Source: Chromatiales bacterium (GTDB lineage Bacteria; Pseudomonadota; Gammaproteobacteria; Steroidobacterales; GCA-2729495). From it: a DNA stretch of 5,327 bases. The notes beneath the pieces are model-generated. The model saw nothing but the letters and a program-made list of their open reading frames with translations. It did not search any database and had not been told where the DNA came from. The stretch is taken from NCBI GenBank assembly GCA_030614035.1, contig JAUWKW010000122.1:1-5327 (forward strand), given 5' to 3'. Numbering within the stretch: the stretch's first letter is position 1; each line of letters starts with the position of its first letter. The position numbers and the translations under genes are program-made. Positions 1-5,327 of the stretch are shown piece by piece.

Positions 1-354
1 CCGTTTACCTCCAACGAACAGGTCGACCTGCCGTTCCCGGCGTCAGGCCGCTACGTCGTCGACATCCACGGCAATGAGACCGACGAGATCAATCTCGGAC
101 CCGGTGCTACCACTTCGCTTTATGTCTGGGCTGTCGGTGACAACGATAATCAGGATACCCTGATCATCGGCGGAGTTCCGGCAAGCGTCAGCGCCGGATC
201 GACCGAAACACTGATGGCAGTCTGGACCAGCCTTGCGCCGGCACTTTATCTTGGCGGCATATCCCACATAGGCCACGACAATAACGGCGATCTGATTACA
301 ACCGACCAGAAAGGCGACCCGCTAATCACTTTGATCGACATTGATGCGAATTAG
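1..354 (+). CDS. C-terminal end of a probable secreted S8 (subtilisin-like) serine peptidase, partial
   Basis: Frame 1 is open from the window edge to a TAG at 352-354, giving 117 residues with no start in view, so the gene begins upstream. The segment GRYVVDIHGNETD (residues 16-28), then LYVWAVGD (40-47), a PASVSAGSTETL stretch (60-71) and AVWTSLAPALYLGGISH (73-89) ending in an ITLIDID tail, matches the pattern I recall at the C-terminus of many secreted S8 serine peptidases: a strand GRYVVDVHG, then a beta-sandwich with W-S-G-L and YLG-x-x-SH. No catalytic Asp/His/Ser motif lies in this part, so the peptidase call is an inference from the tail alone. The fragment is very acidic (about 16 Asp/Glu against 2 Arg/Lys) and has no Cys, as expected of an exported beta-rich domain. 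It could instead be the same accessory domain on another secreted protein. The stop overlaps the stop of the opposing MAPEG gene by 4 bases. Confidence 0.6.
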   Translation, partial: PFTSNEQVDLPFPASGRYVVDIHGNETDEINLGPGATTSLYVWAVGDNDNQDTLIIGGVPASVSAGSTETLMAVWTSLAPALYLGGISHIGHDNNGDLITTDQKGDPLITLIDIDAN

Positions 355-755
355 CCGGCCGCCACCCCGGAAAAGCTTGCGAAAATATTTGCAAGTGATA
401 AGGCAAGTATGACCATCCAGGTCAGCAGCGTTCCCCAGTAGCGACCGAAACTGCGGCCACTGCTTTGATTGAGACCCCAGGCATGCAGCAATCGGGCCAG
501 CAGGAGCACCGCTCCGGCCGTGTGCAGCAACCAGCCCGTCAAAACCTGCGACTCCGCAACGGCAAGTAGAATCAGCGCAATGGGCACGTATTCAGTAAAG
601 TTGGCCTGTGCGCGCTGCGCCCGCAACAGGCTTTCCTGACCGCCATCGCCAAGACCAACGCTCAATTTCCTGCGCGAGCGAACCACTCGAAAACTCAGAA
701 CCAACAGGAGCAGACCGGCAAGCGATGCATATATTGCTGTGATTGTTAACGACAT
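351..755 (-). CDS. MAPEG-family integral membrane protein (YecN-like)
   Basis: This 134-residue protein belongs to the MAPEG superfamily (membrane-associated proteins in eicosanoid and glutathione metabolism). Four hydrophobic segments are visible at about residues 3-25, 53-71, 73-95 and 106-128. After the first helix comes the family signature LLRAQRAQANFTEYVP (43-58), with R45, R48, N52 and E55 in the positions that in characterised members line the glutathione site. Length and layout fit the short bacterial members such as E. coli YecN, whose substrate is not settled. A glutathione-dependent transferase or peroxidase activity is possible, and the presence of gor in the same window is compatible with that but proves nothing. 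The ATG at 753-755 is preceded by AAAGGTG five bases upstream, a good ribosome binding site. The gene lies 35 bases downstream of tag on the same strand, so the two are probably co-transcribed. It is convergent with the peptidase-like gene, overlapping it by 4 bases. Confidence 0.9.
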   Translation of the reverse strand: MSLTITAIYASLAGLLLLVLSFRVVRSRRKLSVGLGDGGQESLLRAQRAQANFTEYVPIALILLAVAESQVLTGWLLHTAGAVLLLARLLHAWGLNQSSGRSFGRYWGTLLTWMVILALSLANIFASFSGVAAG

Positions 756-760
756 GATTT

Positions 761-767
761 CACCTTT
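761..767 (-). promoter_or_regulatory. Ribosome binding site of the MAPEG gene
   Basis: The reverse strand reads AAAGGTG followed by five bases (AAATC) and the ATG at 755. It lies in the 35-base gap after the tag stop codon, so the second gene can start translation on its own. It supports the chosen start. Confidence 0.65.
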
Positions 768-790
768 ATATATTCATCGCGGCCCGAAGC

Positions 791-1390
791 TCACAATGAT
801 TCGGACATGCTGGCGCATTCGGAATACCGGTAACAATCAACGAGATGGTCATTGATCAGGCCGGTAGCCTGCAAGTGCGCATACAAGATCGTGCTACCGA
901 CAAACTTGAAGCCGCGGCGTTTCATGTCTTTGCTGAGCTGATCTGACACGGATGATGTCGCAGGAACATCGGCTTGCCTGCGCCATTTATTCTGGATCGG
1001 GGATCCATCGACGAACTGCCAGATATAGGCGTCGAAACTGCCGGCTTCGTCCTGCACCTCAAGAAATGCGCGCGCGTTGGTCACGGCAGCCTGAACCTTG
1101 AGCCGATTCCGGATAATGCCTGGATTTTTCAGCAGGCTCTCGATCTTGCGCGCGCCGAAACGGCTGACCTTTTCGACGTCAAAATCGGCAAAAGCCTCGC
1201 GATAGCCATCCCGCTTGTGCAACACCGTCGACCAGCTGAGTCCGGCCTGGGCGCCTTCCAGCATCAGGAACTCAAATTGCCTGCGATCGTCGTGGACCGG
1301 CGTTCCCCATTCTTCATCGTGGTAACGACGATAGGCGTCGCTGACGTTTTCGCACCAGGGACACCGCTTCAATTCAGCTTCTCCGACCAC
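791..1390 (-). CDS. tag: DNA-3-methyladenine glycosylase I (Tag)
   Basis: Tag removes 3-methyladenine from alkylated DNA, the first step of base excision repair (EC 3.2.2.20). The 199-residue product aligns with E. coli Tag at a constant offset near the N-terminus. The zinc-binding residues are C10, H24, H182 and C186 (E. coli C4, H17, H175, C179). The base-recognition pocket has Y23, E45 and W53 (E. coli Y16, E38, W46) within YHDEEWG and LEGAQAGLSW. The motif RCPWC carries one extra Cys (C13) next to the zinc Cys. The open frame begins at GTG (1388-1390), which has only a weak GTGAG upstream. An in-frame TTG at 1370-1372 would give MKRCPWC, closer to the usual family N-terminus, and has GGAG (1381-1384) eight bases upstream, so the true start may be 1372 (193 residues). 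The gene heads a likely operon with the MAPEG gene and is divergent from aroE. Identity is secure; only the start is open. Confidence 0.95.
   Translation of the reverse strand: MVGEAELKRCPWCENVSDAYRRYHDEEWGTPVHDDRRQFEFLMLEGAQAGLSWSTVLHKRDGYREAFADFDVEKVSRFGARKIESLLKNPGIIRNRLKVQAAVTNARAFLEVQDEAGSFDAYIWQFVDGSPIQNKWRRQADVPATSSVSDQLSKDMKRRGFKFVGSTILYAHLQATGLINDHLVDCYRYSECASMSESL
1381..1384 (-). promoter_or_regulatory. Candidate ribosome binding site favouring the TTG start of tag
   Basis: On the reverse strand GGAG is followed by eight bases and then a TTG codon (1370-1372) in frame with tag. This site lies inside the longer GTG-initiated frame. It is better placed than anything upstream of the GTG at 1390, so it bears on which start is used. 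Four matching bases are weak evidence alone; the family-typical N-terminus MKRCPW adds to it. Confidence 0.45.
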
Positions 1391-1469
1391 TTTTGTAGCT
1401 CACGTCCGAAACGGGAACCGGCAGTCTAGCGAGGCTGATGCTGCTGATAAAGCGCCGCAAAGACTGGCT

Positions 1470-1492
1470 GGTGCCGTCCGGTTGACGGCGCC
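1470..1492. repeat. GC-rich inverted repeat (9-base stem, 5-base loop) upstream of tag
   Basis: GGTGCCGTC (1470-1478) and GACGGCGCC (1484-1492) are complementary over nine positions with one G-T wobble, around a five-base loop CGGTT. Neither strand carries a run of T after the stem, so it is not a standard intrinsic terminator. It lies about 80 bases upstream of the tag GTG, where it would fall in a leader if tag is transcribed from the CATAAT-like box further up. It could be a transcript stem-loop, a protein-binding site, or a chance pairing in GC-rich DNA. Confidence 0.4.
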
Positions 1493-1611
1493 GGCGTCAC
1501 CCCGAGCCCATCCCGGGCGTTCAAAAACGTGGAAAGCGGGCTGGATTATGGTAAAAAAGCCTCTGTATCCCCGGTTCGGTTGCGGCCAAAGCCAGCCCGT
1601 GCAACACAGCA

Positions 1612-1637
1612 GTGGATCCCCGGAGGGGGGTGACCAC
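1612..1637. repeat. Imperfect GC-rich inverted repeat just upstream of aroE
   Basis: GTGG (1612-1615) pairs with CCAC (1634-1637) and CCCC (1618-1621) pairs with part of the G-run at 1625-1630, with a few unpaired bases between the two parts. The structure ends 34 bases before the aroE ATG and upstream of its likely ribosome binding site, so it could lie in the aroE leader. The pairing is short and the G-run allows several registers, so it may be fortuitous. Confidence 0.25.
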
Positions 1638-1658
1638 CGAACCACCCAGCGCGTCAGC

Positions 1659-1662
1659 GGAG
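1659..1662 (+). promoter_or_regulatory. Ribosome binding site of aroE
   Basis: GGAG lies nine bases before the ATG at 1672. It decides the start: an in-frame ATG at 1612 would add 20 residues (DPRRGVTTEPP and so on) with no counterpart at the AroE N-terminus, whereas the ATG at 1672 puts the YAVIGHPIAHSKSP motif at the usual place. Confidence 0.55.
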
Positions 1663-1671
1663 ACTAGGGCC

Positions 1672-2490
1672 ATGAGTGACACTGATCGGTACGCAGTGAT
1701 CGGGCATCCGATAGCTCACAGCAAGTCACCGATCATTCACCAGTTGTTCGCCAGGCAGACCGGTGAGCAAATCAGTTACGAGGCCCTGGACGTGCCACCG
1801 GAACAATTGCGGGCATCGATTACCAAATTTACGGATGAGGGCGGCAAGGGCCTGAATGTAACCGTACCGCACAAGCGCAAGGCCGCGCAGATTGTCGATA
1901 TCCTGACGGACCGGGCACGCATGGCCGGGGCGGTCAACACCATCACGCCACAGCTATCAGGCGAACTGGAGGGTGACAATACCGATGGAATCGGGCTGGT
2001 CGCCGACCTGGCCAATAACCTCGGTATTACGTTGCAAGGTGCCAAGATCGTAATTCTGGGCGCGGGCGGCGCTACCCGCGGCATCGTGCCGCCGATACTC
2101 GAGACTAAGCCGGAAATACTGGTCGTTGCGAACCGTACCGAGGAAAAAGCCAAGGCCCTGGTGGAATTCTTCGGGCCACTAGGCAATATTTCATCGAGTT
2201 CGTTCGACGATCTGGAGGGCCAGTCGTTTAATCTCGTTATCAATGCAACTTCGGCGGGTATTGATGGTGAAGTACCGCCTTTCCCGCAGTCCATCCTTGG
2301 GCCGGATACAGTCTGTTACGACCTGTCGTATTCGATGAAGGAGCCACCCTTTGTCGCTTGGTCACGCAGCCACGGGTCCAGGGAGGCTCATCAGGGTTGG
2401 GGGATGCTGGTCGAACAGGCGGCTGAATCGTTCTGCATTTGGCGAGGCGTGCGGCCGGATACTGATTCGGTGCTGAGCCGGCTGCGCTGA
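1672..2490 (+). CDS. aroE: Shikimate dehydrogenase (NADP+)
   Basis: AroE reduces 3-dehydroshikimate to shikimate with NADPH in the shikimate pathway, in the cytoplasm (EC 1.1.1.25). Starting at the ATG at 1672 the protein has 272 residues, the same as I recall for the E. coli enzyme. The N-terminal substrate domain has HSKSP (16-20, shikimate-binding serines S17 and S19), NVTVPHK (62-68) with catalytic K68, AGAVNT (85-90) and NTDGIG (103-108) with catalytic D105. The Rossmann domain has GAGGATRG (130-137) and NRT (154-156), the basic patch that selects NADP over NAD. NATSAG and YDLSYS follow, and the C-terminus has GMLVEQAAESF. One oddity is QGWGMLV (241-247) where most relatives read DGLGMLV. 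The gene is divergent from tag and convergent with gor; no partner is on its strand, so it is probably transcribed alone. The identification as AroE, rather than the YdiB or quinate dehydrogenase paralogues, rests on overall length and motifs. Confidence 0.97.
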   Translation: MSDTDRYAVIGHPIAHSKSPIIHQLFARQTGEQISYEALDVPPEQLRASITKFTDEGGKGLNVTVPHKRKAAQIVDILTDRARMAGAVNTITPQLSGELEGDNTDGIGLVADLANNLGITLQGAKIVILGAGGATRGIVPPILETKPEILVVANRTEEKAKALVEFFGPLGNISSSSFDDLEGQSFNLVINATSAGIDGEVPPFPQSILGPDTVCYDLSYSMKEPPFVAWSRSHGSREAHQGWGMLVEQAAESFCIWRGVRPDTDSVLSRLR

Positions 2491-2508
2491 TCAAACGTAA
2501 GCTTAAGC

Positions 2509-2543
2509 AAAAACCACTGAGCGCTTCGGACTTAGCGCATCAG
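2509..2543 (-). terminator. Probable intrinsic terminator of gor, hairpin spanning the stop codon
   Basis: Read on the reverse strand, CTGA-T-GCGC (2543-2535), a ten-base loop, then GCGCTCAG (2524-2517) form an eight-pair stem with one bulged T, followed by TGG and a run of five T (2513-2509). The gor stop codon TAA (2534-2532) lies in the loop. The T-run exists only in the gor direction, so the element should act on gor and not on aroE, which ends at 2490. The bulge and the long loop make it weaker than a textbook terminator. Confidence 0.55.
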
Positions 2544-3878
2544 CACGAGTTCCTCGGCGCTGGTCGGGTGGATCGCAACTGTGTCATCGAAATCCTTTTT
2601 TGTCGCCCCCATGCGTACGGCGACGGCGAATCCCTGCAACATCTCGTCCGAAGCGGGGCCAAACAGGTGGATTCCAATTACGGTTTCCTCTTCACCTTTA
2701 GTTAACAATTTTATTTGTGATTCGGGCTTGTGATCACTTACAGCATATGACAGAGGTACAAATTTTGAGATGTAGGCGCGTACCTGATCGCCGTAGAGTT
2801 CGCGTGCCTTCGTCTCCGTTAACCCGATCGTACCGACGGGAGGATGAGTGAATATAACCGTGGGAACGTTTGTGTAGTCCAGGTGACGATCACTCATGCC
2901 ACCGAATATCCGGTCACTGAGACGGCGGCCCGCGGCAATGGCTACGGGCGTCAGCGCCAGCCTTCCGGTTACGTCGCCAATTGCGTATACACCGTCCACG
3001 TTGGTTGCCTGGTAATCGTCCACCGGGATGAACCCATCTTCGTTCATCGACACGTCGGTATTTTCCAGCCCCAGTGATTCAGTTAAAGGCCGGCGACCTA
3101 CGGCCCAAATGACGCAGTCAACTGGTCCGACGGATCGCTGGTCTTCGGTGTGCAGCGTCAAACCGTCTTTAACTCTTTCAACTCGCTCTACTGTCGCGTG
3201 ACAGTTGAGCTCAACGCCGTCGGACTCGAACGCCCCAACAACTGCCCGCTGCAACATCTCGTCGAAAGAGCGCAACAGACTGTCGTATCGCGCACAAATG
3301 CTGACTTTGCTACCAAGCGCCGCCAACACCGCGGCAAGCTCCACGCCGACATAGCCGGCGCCAACAATCGCCACTCTGGCGGGTCTTTCAGCCAGCTCAA
3401 AAAAGCCGTCGGAGGTGATGCCCAGTCCCGCCCCATCCAGATCCGGTACGCGCGGTTCACCGCCGGTTGCAATAATAATGTGTGGAGCGGTGAACGAAAG
3501 TTCACCGACCCGGACTGTATTGGAGTTTTCAAAGCGCGCTTCGCCTTGAATAATCCGGACCTTATTCGCTGTCAGATTGTTCTCATAGATGTCGTTCAAC
3601 CGCTTTATGTAAGCGTCCCGCCGCCGCTTCAGTTCCCCCCAATCCTGTCCGCCCACTGATACGTCAAATCCGTATTCCGGCGCTTCGTGTATTTCGTGCG
3701 CGAGACTTTCGGCATACCACATTATTTTTTTTGGAACGCAGCCGACATTGACGCAGGTGCCGCCCATCCGCCCCTTTTCAATTATTGCCACGCGTGCGCC
3801 GTACTCGGCGGCTCGCCGGGATGCCGCAACGCCGCCGCTGCCTCCACCTATGGTGATCAGATCGTACTGCTCCGTCAT
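2532..3878 (-). CDS. gor: Glutathione-disulfide reductase
   Basis: Gor reduces oxidised glutathione with NADPH through FAD and a redox disulfide, as a cytoplasmic homodimer (EC 1.8.1.7). At 448 residues it is close to the 450 of E. coli Gor. In order: FAD-binding GGGSGG (11-16); redox site GGTCVNVGCVPKK with C42 and C47 (39-51); ATGG (137-140); NADPH-binding GAGYVGVELA (173-182) with R197 and R203, the arginines that bind the NADPH phosphate; the second FAD motif YAIGD (298-302); and the dimer domain ending in HPTSAEELVLMR, with catalytic H437 and E442 completing the partner subunit's active site. These arginines and the C-terminal motif separate it from dihydrolipoamide dehydrogenase and mercuric reductase. 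The ATG at 3876-3878 has AAGGA (3891-3895) 12 bases upstream, a rather long spacing. The gene is divergent from prlC and convergent with aroE, probably monocistronic, ending in the hairpin at 2509-2543. Confidence 0.96.
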   Translation of the reverse strand: MTEQYDLITIGGGSGGVAASRRAAEYGARVAIIEKGRMGGTCVNVGCVPKKIMWYAESLAHEIHEAPEYGFDVSVGGQDWGELKRRRDAYIKRLNDIYENNLTANKVRIIQGEARFENSNTVRVGELSFTAPHIIIATGGEPRVPDLDGAGLGITSDGFFELAERPARVAIVGAGYVGVELAAVLAALGSKVSICARYDSLLRSFDEMLQRAVVGAFESDGVELNCHATVERVERVKDGLTLHTEDQRSVGPVDCVIWAVGRRPLTESLGLENTDVSMNEDGFIPVDDYQATNVDGVYAIGDVTGRLALTPVAIAAGRRLSDRIFGGMSDRHLDYTNVPTVIFTHPPVGTIGLTETKARELYGDQVRAYISKFVPLSYAVSDHKPESQIKLLTKGEEETVIGIHLFGPASDEMLQGFAVAVRMGATKKDFDDTVAIHPTSAEELVLMR

Positions 3879-4005
3879 TTCTATAACTTTTCCTTAAATT
3901 GTCGAATGAGCATATTACGACAGCAGAACAACATTATCGCCCCGGCAGCCCGCCGCAGCGGATGTGTTAGCATCGCCGCAATTCGGCAGTGCGACCGGCA
4001 TACAG
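3879..4005. promoter_or_regulatory. Divergent gor/prlC control region
   Basis: These 127 bases lie between two divergent starts and must contain promoters for both unless prlC is served from elsewhere. On the gor side AAGGA at 3891-3895 (reverse strand) serves as ribosome binding site. GATAAT (3938-3933, reverse) is a one-mismatch -10 box for gor, but the matching -35 position reads CCGCTG, so a promoter there would need an activator or another sigma factor. On the prlC side no clear Shine-Dalgarno sequence precedes the ATG at 4006, and no convincing -35/-10 pair was found. I could not recognise an OxyR or other operator by eye. Confidence 0.4.
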
Positions 4006-5327
4006 ATGCATAACCCCCTTCTAGAGGCCAGCGGTTTACCAAAGTTCAGCGAGATCCGCGCAGCTCACGTGGAGCCCGCGTTGCGGACAACGCTGGAACA
4101 GAACCGAGCGGATCTGGAATCGATTCTCAGCGCTAACGGAGAGCCGAGTTTCAGCGATTCTATTCTTCCGCTAGAGGAACTTCGCGATCGTTTACATCGT
4201 ACCTGGGCGCCGGTCAGCCATCTGCACGGCGTTCTGACTTCGAGCGAACTACGCGAGGCATATAACCTTTGCCTGCCATTGCTGGCGCGTTACGAAACCG
4301 AAATGGCCCAGGACCGCCGGCTATTCGCTCTATATCAAAAGGTTTCCACAAGCCTCGAGGGCACGGCCAAAGGCCCCGAACAAAATCTGCTGGATCACGC
4401 GTTACGGGATTTCCGACTGGCGGGAGTCGATTTGCCTGCGGAAAAAAAGGCCCGTTTCAAAACGGTTATCGAAGAACTGACGCAGCTTCAGGCCAAATTC
4501 GAGCAGAACCTGCGTGACGCCATGGCCGCATGGTCCTGGCACGAAACCCAGCGTGAGCGGCTAGCCGGTATTCCGGAGATGGTTCTCGCCTCCGCCAGCT
4601 CCGCGGCAGCAGCAGAAAGCAAGCAGGGATGGCTGTTGCACCTTAACCAGCCGACGTACGTTGCCGTGATTACCCATGCAGAAGACCGCGATTTGCGCTT
4701 CGAGTTCTACCGCGCCTGGGCCACCCGTGCATCGGATGAGGGCCCGAATGCGGGCCAGTTCGATAATTCCGAGATCATGGACCGTATTCTCGCTCTGCGT
4801 GCCGAAGAGGCAGCATTGGTCGGATTCGAAAACTTCGCGGAGTATTCGCTGGCCACCAAAATGGCCGGTTCCGTCGAGGAAGTGCGGGGGTTTCTTCTGC
4901 AATTGCTCAACGAGTCGCGGTCCGTTGCGTGTCGTGAACTAGCGGAACTGGAGCAGTTTGCCGGCACGGAGCTCGAAGCCTGGGACTTCGACTATTACAC
5001 CGAAAAGCTTCGACGCGACCGGTTTTCCTTCTCTGATGAGGAGCTGCGCCCTTATTTTCCATTACCCAAGGTCCTCGAGGGACTGTTTTTAGCCACCAAC
5101 AAACTCTTTGGCGTTACCGCTGAACAAGACGACAACGTCGATACATGGCGGTCGGACGTGCAGTTTTTCAAACTCCTTGACGCGAACGGTATCGAGATTG
5201 GCGCTTTTTTCCTTGACCTTTTTACGCACCAAAACAAGCGCGCCGGCGCCTGGATGGACGAGTGCATTATTCGCAAGCATATTGGCGATCGTCTGCAAAT
5301 GCCGGTCGCCCATCTGGTCTGTAACTT
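4006..5327 (+). CDS. prlC: Oligopeptidase A (M3 zinc metallopeptidase), N-terminal 440 residues, cut by window end
   Basis: PrlC (OpdA) is a cytoplasmic zinc endopeptidase that degrades short peptides, including cleaved signal peptides (EC 3.4.24.70). The frame is open from ATG 4006 to the last base: 440 full codons of an expected 680 or so. It follows E. coli OpdA along its length: MHNPLL at the start, PVSHL (69-73) and ELREAY, LRDF (133-136), YRAWATRASDEGPNAG (235-250), GFENFAEYSLATKMA (273-287), LRPYFPLPKV (347-356), LDLF followed by NKRAGAWMDE (about 404-419), and PVAHLVCN (433-440). The zinc motif HEFGH, expected about 30 residues further on, is outside the window, so catalytic competence cannot be seen here. 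The start is set by the family N-terminus M-x-N-P-L-L, since there is no obvious ribosome binding site. The gene is divergent from gor; in E. coli prlC likewise lies beside, and divergent from, the rlmJ-gor pair, so the neighbourhood is conserved with rlmJ absent here. Confidence 0.96.
   Translation, partial: MHNPLLEASGLPKFSEIRAAHVEPALRTTLEQNRADLESILSANGEPSFSDSILPLEELRDRLHRTWAPVSHLHGVLTSSELREAYNLCLPLLARYETEMAQDRRLFALYQKVSTSLEGTAKGPEQNLLDHALRDFRLAGVDLPAEKKARFKTVIEELTQLQAKFEQNLRDAMAAWSWHETQRERLAGIPEMVLASASSAAAAESKQGWLLHLNQPTYVAVITHAEDRDLRFEFYRAWATRASDEGPNAGQFDNSEIMDRILALRAEEAALVGFENFAEYSLATKMAGSVEEVRGFLLQLLNESRSVACRELAELEQFAGTELEAWDFDYYTEKLRRDRFSFSDEELRPYFPLPKVLEGLFLATNKLFGVTAEQDDNVDTWRSDVQFFKLLDANGIEIGAFFLDLFTHQNKRAGAWMDECIIRKHIGDRLQMPVAHLVCN

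Larger units (their letters stand above)
1391..1671. other. Divergent intergenic region between tag and aroE
   Basis: These 281 bases separate two divergent genes and should hold promoters for both. Short open frames exist on both strands, but their translations look like no protein I recognise and they lack convincing ribosome binding sites, so I call no gene. On the reverse strand CATAAT (1545-1550) resembles a -10 box for tag, but no TTGACA-like box sits 16-18 bases upstream. On the forward strand TTGACG (1482-1487) resembles a -35 box but has no matching -10. Two GC-rich inverted repeats are listed separately. A leader RNA or regulatory structure is possible, but nothing matches a riboswitch or small RNA I know. 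Confidence 0.4.

Noticed and set aside
376..395. Inverted repeat CTTGC...GCAAG downstream of the peptidase-like gene, considered as its terminator
   Set aside because: The stem is AT-rich inside, no T-run follows, and it lies within the last codons of the MAPEG gene. It is more likely coding coincidence.
974..1429. Long open frame (151 codons) on the + strand opposite tag
   Set aside because: It lies almost wholly antisense to tag, whose zinc and pocket residues are all present. The translation resembles no family I know; it is a by-product of codon bias.
1482..1487. TTGACG considered as the -35 box of an aroE promoter
   Set aside because: No TATAAT-like hexamer lies 16-18 bases downstream; that stretch is GC-rich. 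The bases also form part of the stem at 1470-1492.
1400..1645. Small - strand frame in the tag/aroE spacer (with a + strand frame at 1482-1667)
   Set aside because: Both occupy the same spacer on opposite strands, neither has a good ribosome binding site, and neither product looks like a folded or membrane protein.
1776..2294. Open frame of 172 codons on the - strand opposite aroE
   Set aside because: It is antisense to the AroE core, rich in Ser/Pro/Arg as mirror frames of GC-rich genes often are, with no recognisable domain.
2501..2508. Palindrome GCTTAAGC after aroE, considered as an aroE terminator
   Set aside because: It is an eight-base perfect palindrome with no loop and the bases after it on the + strand are A, not T. 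It cannot act as an intrinsic terminator for aroE.
3150..3659. Open frame of 169 codons on the + strand opposite gor
   Set aside because: It is antisense to the FAD/NADPH core of gor, with a low-complexity, unrecognisable product and no ribosome binding site. The same holds for the + strand frames at 2844-3077 and most of 3687-4013.
1..5327. A novel defence, mobile or biosynthetic system
   Set aside because: Every stretch over 300 bases is accounted for by a recognisable gene, mostly housekeeping. There are no direct repeats, transposase, toxin-antitoxin pair or unfamiliar gene cluster.

Overview
The window reads as a housekeeping stretch of a gammaproteobacterial chromosome, dense in genes and moderately GC-rich. 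The assignment rests on close similarity, residue by residue, of AroE, Gor and PrlC to their Escherichia coli counterparts, and on the gor/prlC neighbourhood (in E. coli prlC and gor sit close together and are divergent, with rlmJ next to gor). The strongly acidic tail of the first gene would suit a secreted protein of a marine or saline bacterium, but that is only a hint. I see no mobile element, CRISPR array, tRNA, rRNA, prophage or novel defence locus.

Layout: (1) bases 1-354, + strand: the last 117 codons of a probable secreted protein whose tail resembles the C-terminal region of subtilisin-like (S8) serine peptidases. Its stop codon overlaps, tail to tail, the stop of the next gene. (2) Bases 351-1390, - strand: a likely two-gene operon, with tag (3-methyladenine DNA glycosylase I) upstream and a small MAPEG-family membrane protein downstream. 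(3) Bases 1391-1671: a divergent intergenic region with two GC-rich inverted repeats. (4) Bases 1672-2490, + strand: aroE, shikimate dehydrogenase. (5) Bases 2532-3878, - strand: gor, glutathione reductase, convergent with aroE and followed by a probable intrinsic terminator whose hairpin contains the gor stop codon. (6) Bases 3879-4005: the short divergent gor/prlC control region. (7) Bases 4006-5327, + strand: prlC, oligopeptidase A, cut by the window end before its zinc-binding motif.

The genes do not form one pathway. They cover DNA alkylation repair (tag), possible glutathione- or lipid-linked membrane chemistry (MAPEG), aromatic amino acid synthesis (aroE), thiol redox balance (gor) and turnover of peptides in the cytoplasm (prlC). 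Tag, the MAPEG protein and Gor can loosely be seen as a stress-tolerance cluster, but only tag and the MAPEG gene are arranged to be co-transcribed. All complete genes look intact, with the expected catalytic residues. The points worth a second look are small: start-site choice for tag, unusual gene-end architectures, unexplained hairpins near tag/aroE, and a non-consensus segment in AroE.
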